DNA of 10,301 nt from BOKV01 sp041739465 (GTDB taxonomy: Bacteria; Pseudomonadota; Alphaproteobacteria; Rhizobiales; Rhizobiaceae): NCBI GenBank assembly GCA_041739465.1, contig JBGSNX010000070.1, positions 1 to 10,301 on the forward strand, written 5' to 3'. Shown piece after piece: positions 1 to 5,223 of this stretch. The notes under the pieces were generated by a model. The model was not told where the DNA came from, did not search any database, and worked only from the letters and a program-made list of their open reading frames with translations. Made by a program: the position numbers and the translations under genes. The stretch's first letter is position 1. Every line of letters begins with the position of its first letter.

Positions 1-140
1 TTCGTCGGATAATGTTCAAAAGTCCCATGTGGATCACTCCGTTGCCCCCGCCGCTCGCCGCTTTGGGGGAAGGTTCACATGGCTCAATTCTCAGTGGAAA
101 TTATGCGCTCACCTGGCCCAGTTCTGGGTGGAAATCAACA
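1..140. mobile_element. Probable terminal end of an IS21-family insertion sequence (partial)
   Basis: Two degenerate direct repeats lie at 81-103 and 115-137, 34 bp apart, with 18 of 23 bases identical. Both carry the core pattern GGCnCAnTTCTnnGTGGAAAT. From memory, tandem units of this kind (translating as WxNSxWK... and GQFWVEINS) are characteristic of the terminal repeats of IS21-family elements downstream of istA/istB. The plus-frame peptide through this stretch reads WLNSQWK and then AQFWVEINS, matching that recollection. The second repeat runs into GGAAATCAACA, ending with CA at 139-140, so the element border may be there. Transposase genes are not in the window. The call rests on recalled repeat patterns, not on a database hit. 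Confidence 0.5.
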
Positions 141-279
141 GCCCATACCCTGTTGATAATCGGGATAACTTAACAGCGGGTAACACGTCAAGGTTGTATT
201 ATTGTGTGAACTCAATTATTTAGAGGTTGCCCGCTTTTCGGCTAAATGCAGCGGTTTTAGTTATGATTTCATACTATTT
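141..279. other. Non-coding stretch with an imperfect inverted repeat (147-181)
   Basis: No convincing gene. At 147-181 an inverted repeat pairs ACCC-TGTTGA (147-156) with TTAACA-GC-GGGT (170-181), with one G-U pair, a two-base bulge and a 13-base loop. It lies about 100 bases past the stop of the minus-strand thioesterase and has no T-run, so it is at best a weak terminator or a protein site. The remaining bases to 279 are AT-richer than the flanking genes. Confidence 0.3.
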
Positions 280-705
280 TTAGCGCGGGGGTATCGAATA
301 AGTGGCTGTTGCCTGTGCGAACAGCGAATCACCCTGCGCCGGGAATATCTGGATGTCGCAAACCGCCAGCCGCTTGCCGAGTTTGAGCAGCCGTCCATGC
401 GCGCGCAAATCACCAGGTTCGGGCTTTTGAAGAAAGTTGATGTTGAGGCTGGTGGTGACTGCCAGAGCCACCTCGCCGATATGCGCCAGGATCAACAGGT
501 AAGCTGCAACATCAGCCAGCGTGAACAGTGTCGGCCCGGAAATGGTGCCGCCAGGTCGCAGGTCGTTTTCGTTGATTTTCATGTCGACAATGATGGTGCC
601 GGGACCAATCTCGCGCGCCTGCCAGCGATAGATTATCGATTGCGGAAACACCGAGCGCACATACTGCGTAACGTCGGCGGCACTCATGACAGGCTGATAG
701 CTCAC
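280..705 (-). CDS. PaaI-like hotdog-fold acyl-CoA thioesterase
   Basis: A 141-residue protein of the single-hotdog thioesterase family (4HBT/PaaI), cytosolic and expected to hydrolyse an acyl- or aryl-CoA thioester; the substrate cannot be read from sequence. Residues 50-66 hold the family signature: a Gly-Gly pair (52-53) followed after eleven residues by L-A-D, with Asp65 at the position usually catalytic in PaaI. The usual His before Gly-Gly is replaced by Pro. A conserved strand around residues 82-97 (T-S-L-N-I-N-F-L-Q-K-P) is typical of the family. The chosen start is the GTG at 705, which overlaps the upstream isomerase stop as GTGA and has a weak AGGG eight bases before it. An ATG at 687 is the alternative. 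The 4-bp overlap implies translational coupling with the isomerase-like gene. Confidence 0.85.
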   Translation of the reverse strand: MSYQPVMSAADVTQYVRSVFPQSIIYRWQAREIGPGTIIVDMKINENDLRPGGTISGPTLFTLADVAAYLLILAHIGEVALAVTTSLNINFLQKPEPGDLRAHGRLLKLGKRLAVCDIQIFPAQGDSLFAQATATYSIPPR

Positions 706-1316
706 GAATGCGACCCTGCTGCGTGATCCAACGCAAATTCCAGACGGTCATTGCCCCAGAACAACTGGTCGCCAACGGTGAAGCTTGGCGCGCCAAACAA
801 GCCTGAATCCAGCGCCGTCTGGGTTTTGGTGCGAAGCTCAGCCTTGGTTGCGTCGTCCTGCGCCTGCGATAGGACCTCGTGGGCGTCGGCGCCAAGTTCC
901 CGCAGGATTTCGCCAAGCACATCGGGGCTTGATATGTCTTGCCAGTCGGCAAATTCAGCCTGGTAAACCCGCCTCACAAACTCCTCGCCCCACGCATGGC
1001 GAAGCGCCACAATCGCTGCCCTTGCGGCCAGAACACTGTTTCTGGGGAAGCCTGAAAATTCCTGCGTTGCAGGTATGCGAAAGGGAATGCCCATCTTGCG
1101 GGTTTGCCGATCCATGTCCTGCCACATGTAGCGGCCTTTTACCGGGTAGAGCGAAAAGGGTGACGTTTCCATGCCCTGCGCCTTGAAGATCGGGCCAAGC
1201 AGAAACGGTTGCCAGACCACATCAACGCCTGCGCTTTTTGCCAAAGGCCCGATGCGCATGGCAGACAGGTACGAATAGGTACTGGCAAGGTCAAACCAGA
1301 AGACAAGCTTTTTCAT
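702..1316 (-). CDS. 2-hydroxychromene-2-carboxylate isomerase-like protein (DsbA/kappa-GST fold)
   Basis: A 204-residue protein of the DsbA-fold HCCA isomerase family. NahD, the type member, uses glutathione to isomerise 2-hydroxychromene-2-carboxylate in naphthalene breakdown. The N-terminus shows the family motif F-W-F-D-L-A-S-T-Y-S-Y-L, with Ser12 at the position of the catalytic/glutathione-contacting serine; the usual Pro after it is Thr. The C-terminal block F-G-A-P-S-F ... F-W-G-N-D-R-L-E is also typical, and the length is normal. No other aromatic-degradation genes are nearby. Many chromosomal homologues have unknown substrates, so it may be a general glutathione-dependent isomerase or oxidoreductase-like protein. 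There is no clear ribosome binding site before the ATG at 1316. It is followed by the thioesterase with a GTGA overlap. Confidence 0.85.
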   Translation of the reverse strand: MKKLVFWFDLASTYSYLSAMRIGPLAKSAGVDVVWQPFLLGPIFKAQGMETSPFSLYPVKGRYMWQDMDRQTRKMGIPFRIPATQEFSGFPRNSVLAARAAIVALRHAWGEEFVRRVYQAEFADWQDISSPDVLGEILRELGADAHEVLSQAQDDATKAELRTKTQTALDSGLFGAPSFTVGDQLFWGNDRLEFALDHAAGSHS

Positions 1317-1389
1317 GCGCTGAGATAATCGTGGAACCGCGTTTTTGGCAAGCCGCAGCGCGCTCGTTCGAGTTTCGCAGACAAGAGTG

Positions 1390-1725
1390 TCAGCAAACCT
1401 TGTCTGCCAAGTCCTGCGCAGATTTGCGCATGTTGGCGTCTTTAAAAAGTGAAACAGCCTTTTTCGAGTCGCTGCAGCTGGCCTGCCGGTCCGTGTTCAC
1501 CGATGCGCGAATTGCATAGAAAAAGCCAAGAATTTCGCCTTCGCCGCTGGAGTTATCAATCAAGCGGGTGCACGCACCCAGCATGGCTTCCGCCTGCGAA
1601 TTGACGTCGCCCTGCGCACAGATTTTGTAGTCTGCCTCAAGGGTGTCATAGGCAAGAGCGGTTTGCGCCGTTCCGGAAAAAAGGGCTGCAACCAAAACAA
1701 TGCGGCATGCCATGTTGTTCAGCAT
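1390..1725 (-). CDS. Small secreted four-cysteine protein, TPR/Sel1-like, function unknown
   Basis: I do not recognise a named family. The 111-residue product starts with a signal peptide: positive residues near the start, a hydrophobic core (about residues 9-19) and a likely cleavage site after A-L-A at residue 25. The mature part of about 86 residues has four cysteines (in K-I-C, G-A-C, A-S-C and the C-terminal Cys), which could form two disulfides in the periplasm. The pattern G-D ... A-C-T-R-L-I-D followed by an alanine-rich helix resembles one helical-repeat unit of alphaproteobacterial periplasmic TPR/Sel1 proteins. The start at ATG 1725 is chosen because AAGGGA lies at 1732-1737, six bases upstream, and the signal peptide begins there. 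The open frame continues upstream to 1890 without a signal-like sequence and is not used. Confidence 0.75.
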   Translation of the reverse strand: MLNNMACRIVLVAALFSGTAQTALAYDTLEADYKICAQGDVNSQAEAMLGACTRLIDNSSGEGEILGFFYAIRASVNTDRQASCSDSKKAVSLFKDANMRKSAQDLADKVC

Positions 1726-1750
1726 TTCATTTCCCTTCGTTCGGTTCGGG

Positions 1751-1780
1751 CGGCAACCGCAGGTCAATGCGGAGTTGCCG
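1751..1780 (-). other. Stem-loop in the leader of the small secreted protein gene
   Basis: CGGCAAC (1751-1757) pairs with GTTGCCG (1774-1780), and inside it CGCA (1758-1761) pairs with TGCG (1768-1771). This leaves a six-base loop and a two-base bulge (1772-1773). The 11-bp helix ends 13 bases before the AAGGGA ribosome binding site of the minus-strand gene, so it would sit in that mRNA leader if transcription starts upstream. There is no T-run on either strand, which argues against a terminator. Confidence 0.45.
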
Positions 1781-1953
1781 GATGTATGAAACCGGGAATT
1801 TGATGTGAATGCAAGCATGGACACGCAGACGTTAGAATTGGGAGAGCATTGCAAGCCATGTTTTTGTCTGGCGCACTCCAGCAACTGCATCTAACACGGT
1901 GAGAGACCGCGCAAAAAGATTGCCCTTCTTTCAGAACAATCCGGACTCCCCGC

Positions 1954-2826
1954 ATGAACAAGACGTTCGCCACCCTTGTCGGGTTTGCTGCAATCCTGAC
2001 GTGGTCGTTCCTGGCGCTGCTCACGGCGGCAGCCGGGCCTGTCCCGCCGTTTCAGCTGGCAGCAATGACCTTCCTGCTTGGCGGACTGGTTGGCGCTTCG
2101 AGCTGGGCCTTCAGGCCGGGAGCAATCCGTGCGCTTCGCCAGCCGTGGCAGGTCTGGGCGCTCGGCGTTGCCGGGCTGTGCATCTATCACTGCGCCTATT
2201 TCTTCGCGATCCAGTCGGCCCCGCCGGTCGAGGCAAGCCTTGTTGCCTATTTGTGGCCACTGCTCATTGTGGTTTTCGCAGCCTTTCTGCCCGGTGAAAA
2301 ACTCAAGGCACACCACATTGTTGGCGTGGTCCTGGGCCTTGCTGGAGCCGTTGCCGTTATCACCAAGGGCGGTAGCGTCGCATTTGCAGACGGGTTGAAG
2401 ACGGGCCATTTCATCGCGCTGTTCTGCGCCTTCGTCTGGTCTGGCTATTCCGTTCTGTCACGCCGTTTTGGCGCGGTGCCAACCGATGTGGTGGCTGGAT
2501 ATTGCCTGATTACCGCTGCAACCGCCTTAGGCTTGCATCTGATGCTTGAAACCACTGTCCTGCCGCAAACGCAGCTGCAATGGGCCGCCATTGCCGCGTT
2601 GGGCATCGCGCCGCTGGGCGCAGCATTTTACGCTTGGGATTTTGGCTGCAAGAAGGGGGACATCATGATCCTCGGTGCGCTTTCCTATGCTGCCCCGCTG
2701 TTTTCCGTCCTGGTGCTGCTGGTTGCCGGCTACGCGCAATGGCACTGGTCGATTGCGCTCGCCTGCCTGCTGATCAGCGCCGGCGCGCTGATTGCGGCAA
2801 AGGACATGTTGCGCAAGCCGCAATGA
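1954..2826 (+). CDS. DMT-superfamily (EamA) exporter, YddG-like
   Basis: A 290-residue integral membrane protein with two EamA halves and about ten predicted hydrophobic helices, the normal size for this family. The block from about residue 85 (Y-F-F-A-I-Q-S-A-P-P-V-E-A-S-L-V-A-Y-L-W-P-L-L-I-V) and the following H-x-x-G-x-x-x-G-x-x-G-A-x-A-V-I resemble the aromatic amino-acid exporter YddG and relatives. These export amino acids or similar metabolites across the inner membrane. The substrate is not determinable here. The ATG at 1954 lacks a strong ribosome binding site, but translation in this frame gives a first helix directly. The gene is divergent from the small secreted protein gene and convergent with the decarboxylase. 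An aromatic amino-acid substrate is only a family-level guess. Confidence 0.88.
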   Translation: MNKTFATLVGFAAILTWSFLALLTAAAGPVPPFQLAAMTFLLGGLVGASSWAFRPGAIRALRQPWQVWALGVAGLCIYHCAYFFAIQSAPPVEASLVAYLWPLLIVVFAAFLPGEKLKAHHIVGVVLGLAGAVAVITKGGSVAFADGLKTGHFIALFCAFVWSGYSVLSRRFGAVPTDVVAGYCLITAATALGLHLMLETTVLPQTQLQWAAIAALGIAPLGAAFYAWDFGCKKGDIMILGALSYAAPLFSVLVLLVAGYAQWHWSIALACLLISAGALIAAKDMLRKPQ

Positions 2827-2829
2827 GAA

Positions 2830-2851
2830 CGGCCGCCCCACCGGGCGGCCG
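2830..2851. terminator. GC-rich hairpin between convergent genes
   Basis: A perfect 9-bp stem, CGGCCGCCC (2830-2838) and GGGCGGCCG (2843-2851), with a CACC loop. It lies four bases past the exporter stop and 25 bases before the decarboxylase stop. Neither strand has a proper T-run, so it may act as a weak bidirectional terminator or as a 3'-end stabiliser. Confidence 0.5.
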
Positions 2852-2876
2852 CTTGAACTTCCTGCCTATTTCACTT

Positions 2877-4010
2877 TCAGATCACATAGGTCCGCAGCGG
2901 CTCGAAGCCGTTGAACGCCACCGCCGAATAGGTGGAGGTGTAGGCGCCTGTGCCTTCAATGAACACTTCGTCGCCAGCACGCAGCGTATCGGGCAGCGCG
3001 TAAGGCGTCTTTTCATACAGAACATCGGCTGAATCGCAGGTCGGGCCGGCAATGATGCACGGGCTCTTGCTGTCGCCATCGCGGTCGGTCAGGATCGAAT
3101 AGCGGATTGCCTCGTCCATGGTTTCAGCCAGACCACCGAATTTGCCGATGTCGAGATAGACCCAGCGGACCGGATCATTCGCCGACTTGCGCGAAACCAG
3201 CACGACTTCCGAACGGATGACGCCAGCATCGCCAACCATGCCACGGCCTGGCTCGATGATGGTGTCGGGGATCTTGTTGCCAAAGAAGCGGCGCACGGCA
3301 TCATGAATGGTCTGGCCGTACTGGTTCAGCACCGGCACTTCCTTCAGGTAGCGGGTCGGGAAGCCGCCGCCCATGTTGACGAGGGTCAACTGGATGCCGC
3401 GTGTTTCCATTTCGGCAAATATTGCTGCCGAAGATGCCAGTGCTTCGTCCCATGCCTTTGCATTGGTCTGCTGCGAGCCGACGTGGAAAGAAACGCCAAC
3501 CGGCACGAGGCCGAGCTTCCAGGCATGCTCAAGCACTTCCGGCGCCATTTCGGGAACACAGCCGAATTTGCGCGACAGCGGCCATTCAGCGCCTTCGCCA
3601 TTGGTGAGGATGCGGCAGAACACTTTCGAACCGGGAGCAGCGCGCGAGATCTTCTCGACTTCCTCGTTGCAATCGACCGCATAAAGGCGGACGCCCAGCG
3701 CGAAGGCGGCGGCGATGTCGCGCTCCTTCTTGATGGTGTTGCCAAAGGAGATGCGGTCTGCGGTTGCGCCCGCTTCCAGCCCCATCTTGATCTCGTTGAC
3801 AGAGGCGCAATCAAAATTGCTCCCCGCGCCTGCAAGCACGCGCAGCACTTCAGGATGCGGGTTCGCCTTCACGGCATAGTAGATCGCGCTTTGCGGCATG
3901 GCCTTGCGGAACGCGTCAAAATTGTCGCGAACCTTTTCAAGGTCAATGACGAGGCATGGCTCTTCAGGCTTGCGTTCGGCCAGAAAACCGCGGATTCGTG
4001 GAGACACCAT
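2877..4010 (-). CDS. Ornithine (lysine/ornithine) decarboxylase, fold-III PLP enzyme
   Basis: A 377-residue PLP enzyme of the alanine-racemase-like fold (eukaryotic-type ODC/LysA family). It is expected to decarboxylate L-ornithine to putrescine, the first step of polyamine synthesis; lysine may also be accepted. Visible landmarks are the PLP lysine in Y-A-V-K-A-N (Lys48), H-V-G-S-Q (166-170), the glycine-rich G-G-G-F (214-217), E-P-G-R-G (243-247) and the catalytic cysteine in G-P-T-C-D-S-A-D-V (Cys325, Asp326). The C-terminal G-A-Y-T-S-T-Y segment (Tyr356) completes the site. C-D-S-A-D rather than the diaminopimelate decarboxylase pattern supports ODC. The start at 4010 is fixed by AGGAGG at 4018-4023, seven bases upstream. 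The frame stays open to 4238, but that part is leader RNA, not protein. It is a single gene with a long leader of its own. Confidence 0.93.
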   Translation of the reverse strand: MVSPRIRGFLAERKPEEPCLVIDLEKVRDNFDAFRKAMPQSAIYYAVKANPHPEVLRVLAGAGSNFDCASVNEIKMGLEAGATADRISFGNTIKKERDIAAAFALGVRLYAVDCNEEVEKISRAAPGSKVFCRILTNGEGAEWPLSRKFGCVPEMAPEVLEHAWKLGLVPVGVSFHVGSQQTNAKAWDEALASSAAIFAEMETRGIQLTLVNMGGGFPTRYLKEVPVLNQYGQTIHDAVRRFFGNKIPDTIIEPGRGMVGDAGVIRSEVVLVSRKSANDPVRWVYLDIGKFGGLAETMDEAIRYSILTDRDGDSKSPCIIAGPTCDSADVLYEKTPYALPDTLRAGDEVFIEGTGAYTSTYSAVAFNGFEPLRTYVI

Positions 4011-4017
4011 GGTCAAT

Positions 4018-4023
4018 CCTCCT
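4018..4023 (-). promoter_or_regulatory. Strong ribosome binding site of ornithine decarboxylase
   Basis: AGGAGG on the minus strand, seven bases before the ATG at 4010. It decides the start and excludes the 76-residue upstream extension of the open frame. A hairpin ends nine bases upstream of it (4032-4061). Confidence 0.8.
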
Positions 4024-4240
4024 TGTCGAGCCGAATGCAGGCGCAAAATTGCGCGCATTCGACAGGCAGTCGTTGCGACAATGGCCGCTTCCGTCTTGCC
4101 CGACGGATGTTTCGGCCGGCTTGTTTGCTTGCTGCCTTGGATTGGAAGGATGGAACCCCCGCACTTCCGGCAATGATGGTGCGCCTCTTCAGTATCAGCG
4201 GCTGGTGGAAAGCCGCCCGAGACCAAAAAAGCCCTCACCG
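4024..4240 (-). ncRNA. Structured 5' leader of ornithine decarboxylase (candidate speF-type leader RNA)
   Basis: The region between the decarboxylase and the next gene remnant is about 450 bases, long for this compact window. Three local helices are visible on the minus strand. At 4032-4061, CGAATGC-GCGC pairs with GCGC-GCATTCG around AATTTT, with a two-base bulge. At 4083-4117, GGCCG pairs with CGGCC enclosing TCCGTC/GACGGA. At 4198-4216, GCGGCT pairs with AGCCGC around a seven-base loop. Also, TGTCGA (4059-4064) can pair with TCGACA (4024-4029), which touches the ribosome binding site, so an alternative fold could affect translation. Corbino and colleagues described a conserved speF RNA motif upstream of alphaproteobacterial ornithine decarboxylase genes. 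Gene type and position fit it, but I have not matched the consensus. Boundaries are approximate. Confidence 0.5.
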
Positions 4241-4386
4241 TCGTTGCTTGTACGCTATCTGGAATTTCGCCTTCGAAAGCTGCCTGAACTCTCAGGACAG
4301 ATCAGCCGGGTTCACCAGATTCTCCGTGGCGGATTGCTCCACCCGGTTTGTGCGCGTCCGTTGCACGTGCGACTTTGGGCAGACGC

Positions 4387-4415
4387 GATATGGGGTGGAA
4401 TGCGGGAGAATGCAA
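4387..4415 (-). promoter_or_regulatory. Weak promoter candidate for the ornithine decarboxylase transcript
   Basis: On the minus strand TTGCAT (4410-4415) and CATATC (4387-4392) are separated by 17 bases. This would give a leader of about 370 bases. The hexamers are poor matches and the assignment is tentative. Confidence 0.25.
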
Positions 4416-4454
4416 GAGGAAACACGCTTCGCGCGATAGTTTTTTTGGAACGGT

Positions 4455-4478
4455 AAAGACTTCGTTTCACAAGTCTTT
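4455..4478. repeat. Perfect 8-bp inverted repeat at the end of the hydratase remnant
   Basis: AAAGACTT (4455-4462) and AAGTCTTT (4471-4478) form a perfect inverted repeat with an eight-base loop that contains the stop codon of the hydratase remnant (4467-4469). A run of seven T on the plus strand lies at 4440-4446. Minus-strand transcripts from hicAB would therefore carry the hairpin followed by A residues, not U, so it is not a standard intrinsic terminator for them. Confidence 0.45.
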
Positions 4479-4544
4479 CTTCCAAGTCGGCGGGCGCTTT
4501 TCGAAGAACGCGGTAACGCCTTCGACAGCGTCGCTCTTGAACTT
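4467..4544 (-). pseudogene. 3' remnant of an enoyl-CoA hydratase (LiuC-like) gene
   Basis: The minus strand from 4544 to the TGA at 4467 reads K-F-K-S-D-A-V-E-G-V-T-A-F-F-E-K-R-P-P-T-W-K-K-D-L, which is the C-terminus of a crotonase-family protein. The intact hydratase ending at 5224 has G-D-A-V-E-G-V-T-A-F-F-E-K-R-P-P-A-W-R-G. Over 49 bp (4486-4534 against 5237-5285) only three bases differ, far closer than expected for an old paralogue. Homology stops abruptly near the hicB stop codon (4547), and the frame does not continue the gene upstream. The remnant is therefore either the original 3' end of the hydratase displaced by the hicAB insertion, or a partial duplication brought with it. Confidence 0.75.
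4486..4534. repeat. Direct repeat flanking hicAB, copy 1
   Basis: 49 bp matching copy 2 at 5237-5285 at 46 positions; the differences are at 4487, 4497 and 4512. The offset between copies is 751 bp and encloses the whole hicAB module with its promoter. Both copies encode the same stretch of the hydratase C-terminus in the same reading frame. Confidence 0.85.
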
Positions 4545-4546
4545 AC

Positions 4547-4894
4547 CTACGCCGCATCATCCTTTTCAAGATAGCGGCGCAGAGCATCGCTGACCACGAC
4601 ATTGAGATTTAAGCCCTGGCGCTTGGCGTAGATCATGGCGCGACGGTGGAGGTCGCGGCCAGGGCGGATATTGAAGCTGCCCTTGAGAGGCACTTCGGGC
4701 TTGCGGCCCTGACTTTCGCAAAGATCGAGATAATCATCCACCGCCTCGCGGAATGCAGCCTTGAGGCCTTTTGCATCGTCGCCCTCGTAGCTCACCAGAT
4801 CGCGGATGAATTCGAGCCGGCCATGCAGCGTCTCGTCCGCGTCGCTATATTCGACCGAACCGAAATATCCCTTGTACTCCATCATGCTGCTCAT
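4547..4894 (-). CDS. hicB: HicB-family antitoxin
   Basis: A 115-residue antitoxin of the type II HicAB system. It binds and blocks the HicA mRNA interferase and, through its C-terminal domain, represses its own operon. The N-terminus (M-E-Y-K-G-Y-F-G-S-V-E-Y, residues 5-16) and the following F-x-G-R-L-type strand are the partial RNase-H-like fold of HicB. Residues 73-110 (S-F-N-I-R-P-G-R-D-L-H-R-R-A ... L-N-V-V-V-S-D-A-L-R-R-Y-L) form a ribbon-helix-helix DNA-binding domain. It overlaps hicA as ATGA at 4891-4894, with GAGGAGG just inside the hicA end serving as ribosome binding site. An ATG at 4885 is a possible alternative start. Toxin-first gene order is usual for hicAB. Confidence 0.92.
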   Translation of the reverse strand: MSSMMEYKGYFGSVEYSDADETLHGRLEFIRDLVSYEGDDAKGLKAAFREAVDDYLDLCESQGRKPEVPLKGSFNIRPGRDLHRRAMIYAKRQGLNLNVVVSDALRRYLEKDDAA

Positions 4895-5145
4895 ATCAGG
4901 CCCTCCTCGGTCAGCACCCGCAGAACGTCTTCGATCAGATATGTCTTCAGGTTGTTGCCTGGGTGAGGCTTGTGCAAGGCAATGACAGGCGCGGTATCGT
5001 GGACAAAGCGACGGCGGGAACCGCCGGTCTTTCCAGCCGCCGCCTCGCTGTAACCCAGCCCATCCAGCAGCCTGACCAGTTCATCCCAGGTGAAATCCCT
5101 CGGCTTCCCCTTGAACCGGGCTATCAGTTTTTCGCGCCGGGTCAT
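4891..5145 (-). CDS. hicA: HicA-family mRNA interferase toxin
   Basis: An 84-residue toxin with the dsRBD-like HicA fold, expected to cleave mRNA when not bound by HicB. The signature is W-D-E-L-V-R-L-L-D-G-L-G-Y (20-32), then G-G-S-R-R-R-F-V-H (41-49), then L-H-K-P-H-P-G-N-N-L-K (57-67). Many HicA proteins have the catalytic His directly after Gly-Ser. Here that position is Arg44, with His49, His58 and His61 nearby. I recall a HicA subgroup with G-S-R, so it may still be active, but this is less certain. The start at ATG 5145 is preferred over GTG 5220 and ATG 5172 because a promoter and a palindromic operator occupy 5176-5219 and AAAGG lies nine bases before 5145. Confidence 0.9.
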   Translation of the reverse strand: MTRREKLIARFKGKPRDFTWDELVRLLDGLGYSEAAAGKTGGSRRRFVHDTAPVIALHKPHPGNNLKTYLIEDVLRVLTEEGLI

Positions 5146-5175
5146 CGCGTCGAACCTTTCCCGCCATCCCATATC

Positions 5176-5204
5176 AACATAAGCTTTTTCGCCGTCATTT
5201 GCAA
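5176..5204 (-). promoter_or_regulatory. Candidate hicAB promoter
   Basis: On the minus strand TTGCAA (5199-5204) and TATGTT (5176-5181) are 17 bases apart. Transcription would begin near 5169-5171, leaving a leader of about 25 bases before the ATG at 5145. It overlaps the palindrome at 5200-5219. Confidence 0.5.
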
Positions 5205-5219
5205 CCAATTTTAGTTGCA
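5200..5219. promoter_or_regulatory. Palindromic operator candidate of hicAB
   Basis: TGCAACCAA and TTAGTTGCA form 9-base arms, 8 of 9 complementary, around AT in a 20-bp near-palindrome. It covers the -35 hexamer of the candidate hicAB promoter and lies four bases from the hydratase stop codon. HicB proteins with a ribbon-helix-helix domain repress by binding palindromes of this kind, so it is the likely autoregulation site. Confidence 0.55.
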
Positions 5220-5223
5220 CGCC

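Noticed and set aside
151..159. DnaA-box-like TGTTGATAA near the left edge
   Set aside because: It is the reverse complement of TTATCAACA, one base from the consensus, but a single box with no cluster, no AT-rich unwinding element and no dnaA-type genes does not support an origin.
29..223. Plus-strand 64-codon open frame as a real gene
   Set aside because: Its middle is the translation of the IS21-like terminal repeats; there is no ribosome binding site or domain.
202..726. Plus-strand open frame of 174 codons
   Set aside because: It lies antisense to the thioesterase and isomerase, which have clear family motifs; its own translation shows none.
4011..4238. N-terminal extension of ornithine decarboxylase by 76 residues
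   Set aside because: The family starts near the 4010 ATG, which has a strong AGGAGG site; the extension region folds as RNA hairpins.
3303..4439. Plus-strand open frame of 378 codons
   Set aside because: Antisense to ornithine decarboxylase and its leader. The translation is rich in Arg, His and Cys with no domain, typical of a shadow frame in GC-rich DNA.
4440..4478. Intrinsic terminator for hicAB from the T-run and hairpin
   Set aside because: On the minus-strand transcript the run following the hairpin is A, not U; on the plus strand the T-run precedes the hairpin.
5146..5220. N-terminal extension of HicA from GTG 5220
   Set aside because: It overlaps a palindromic operator and promoter, and HicA proteins are normally about 60-90 residues.
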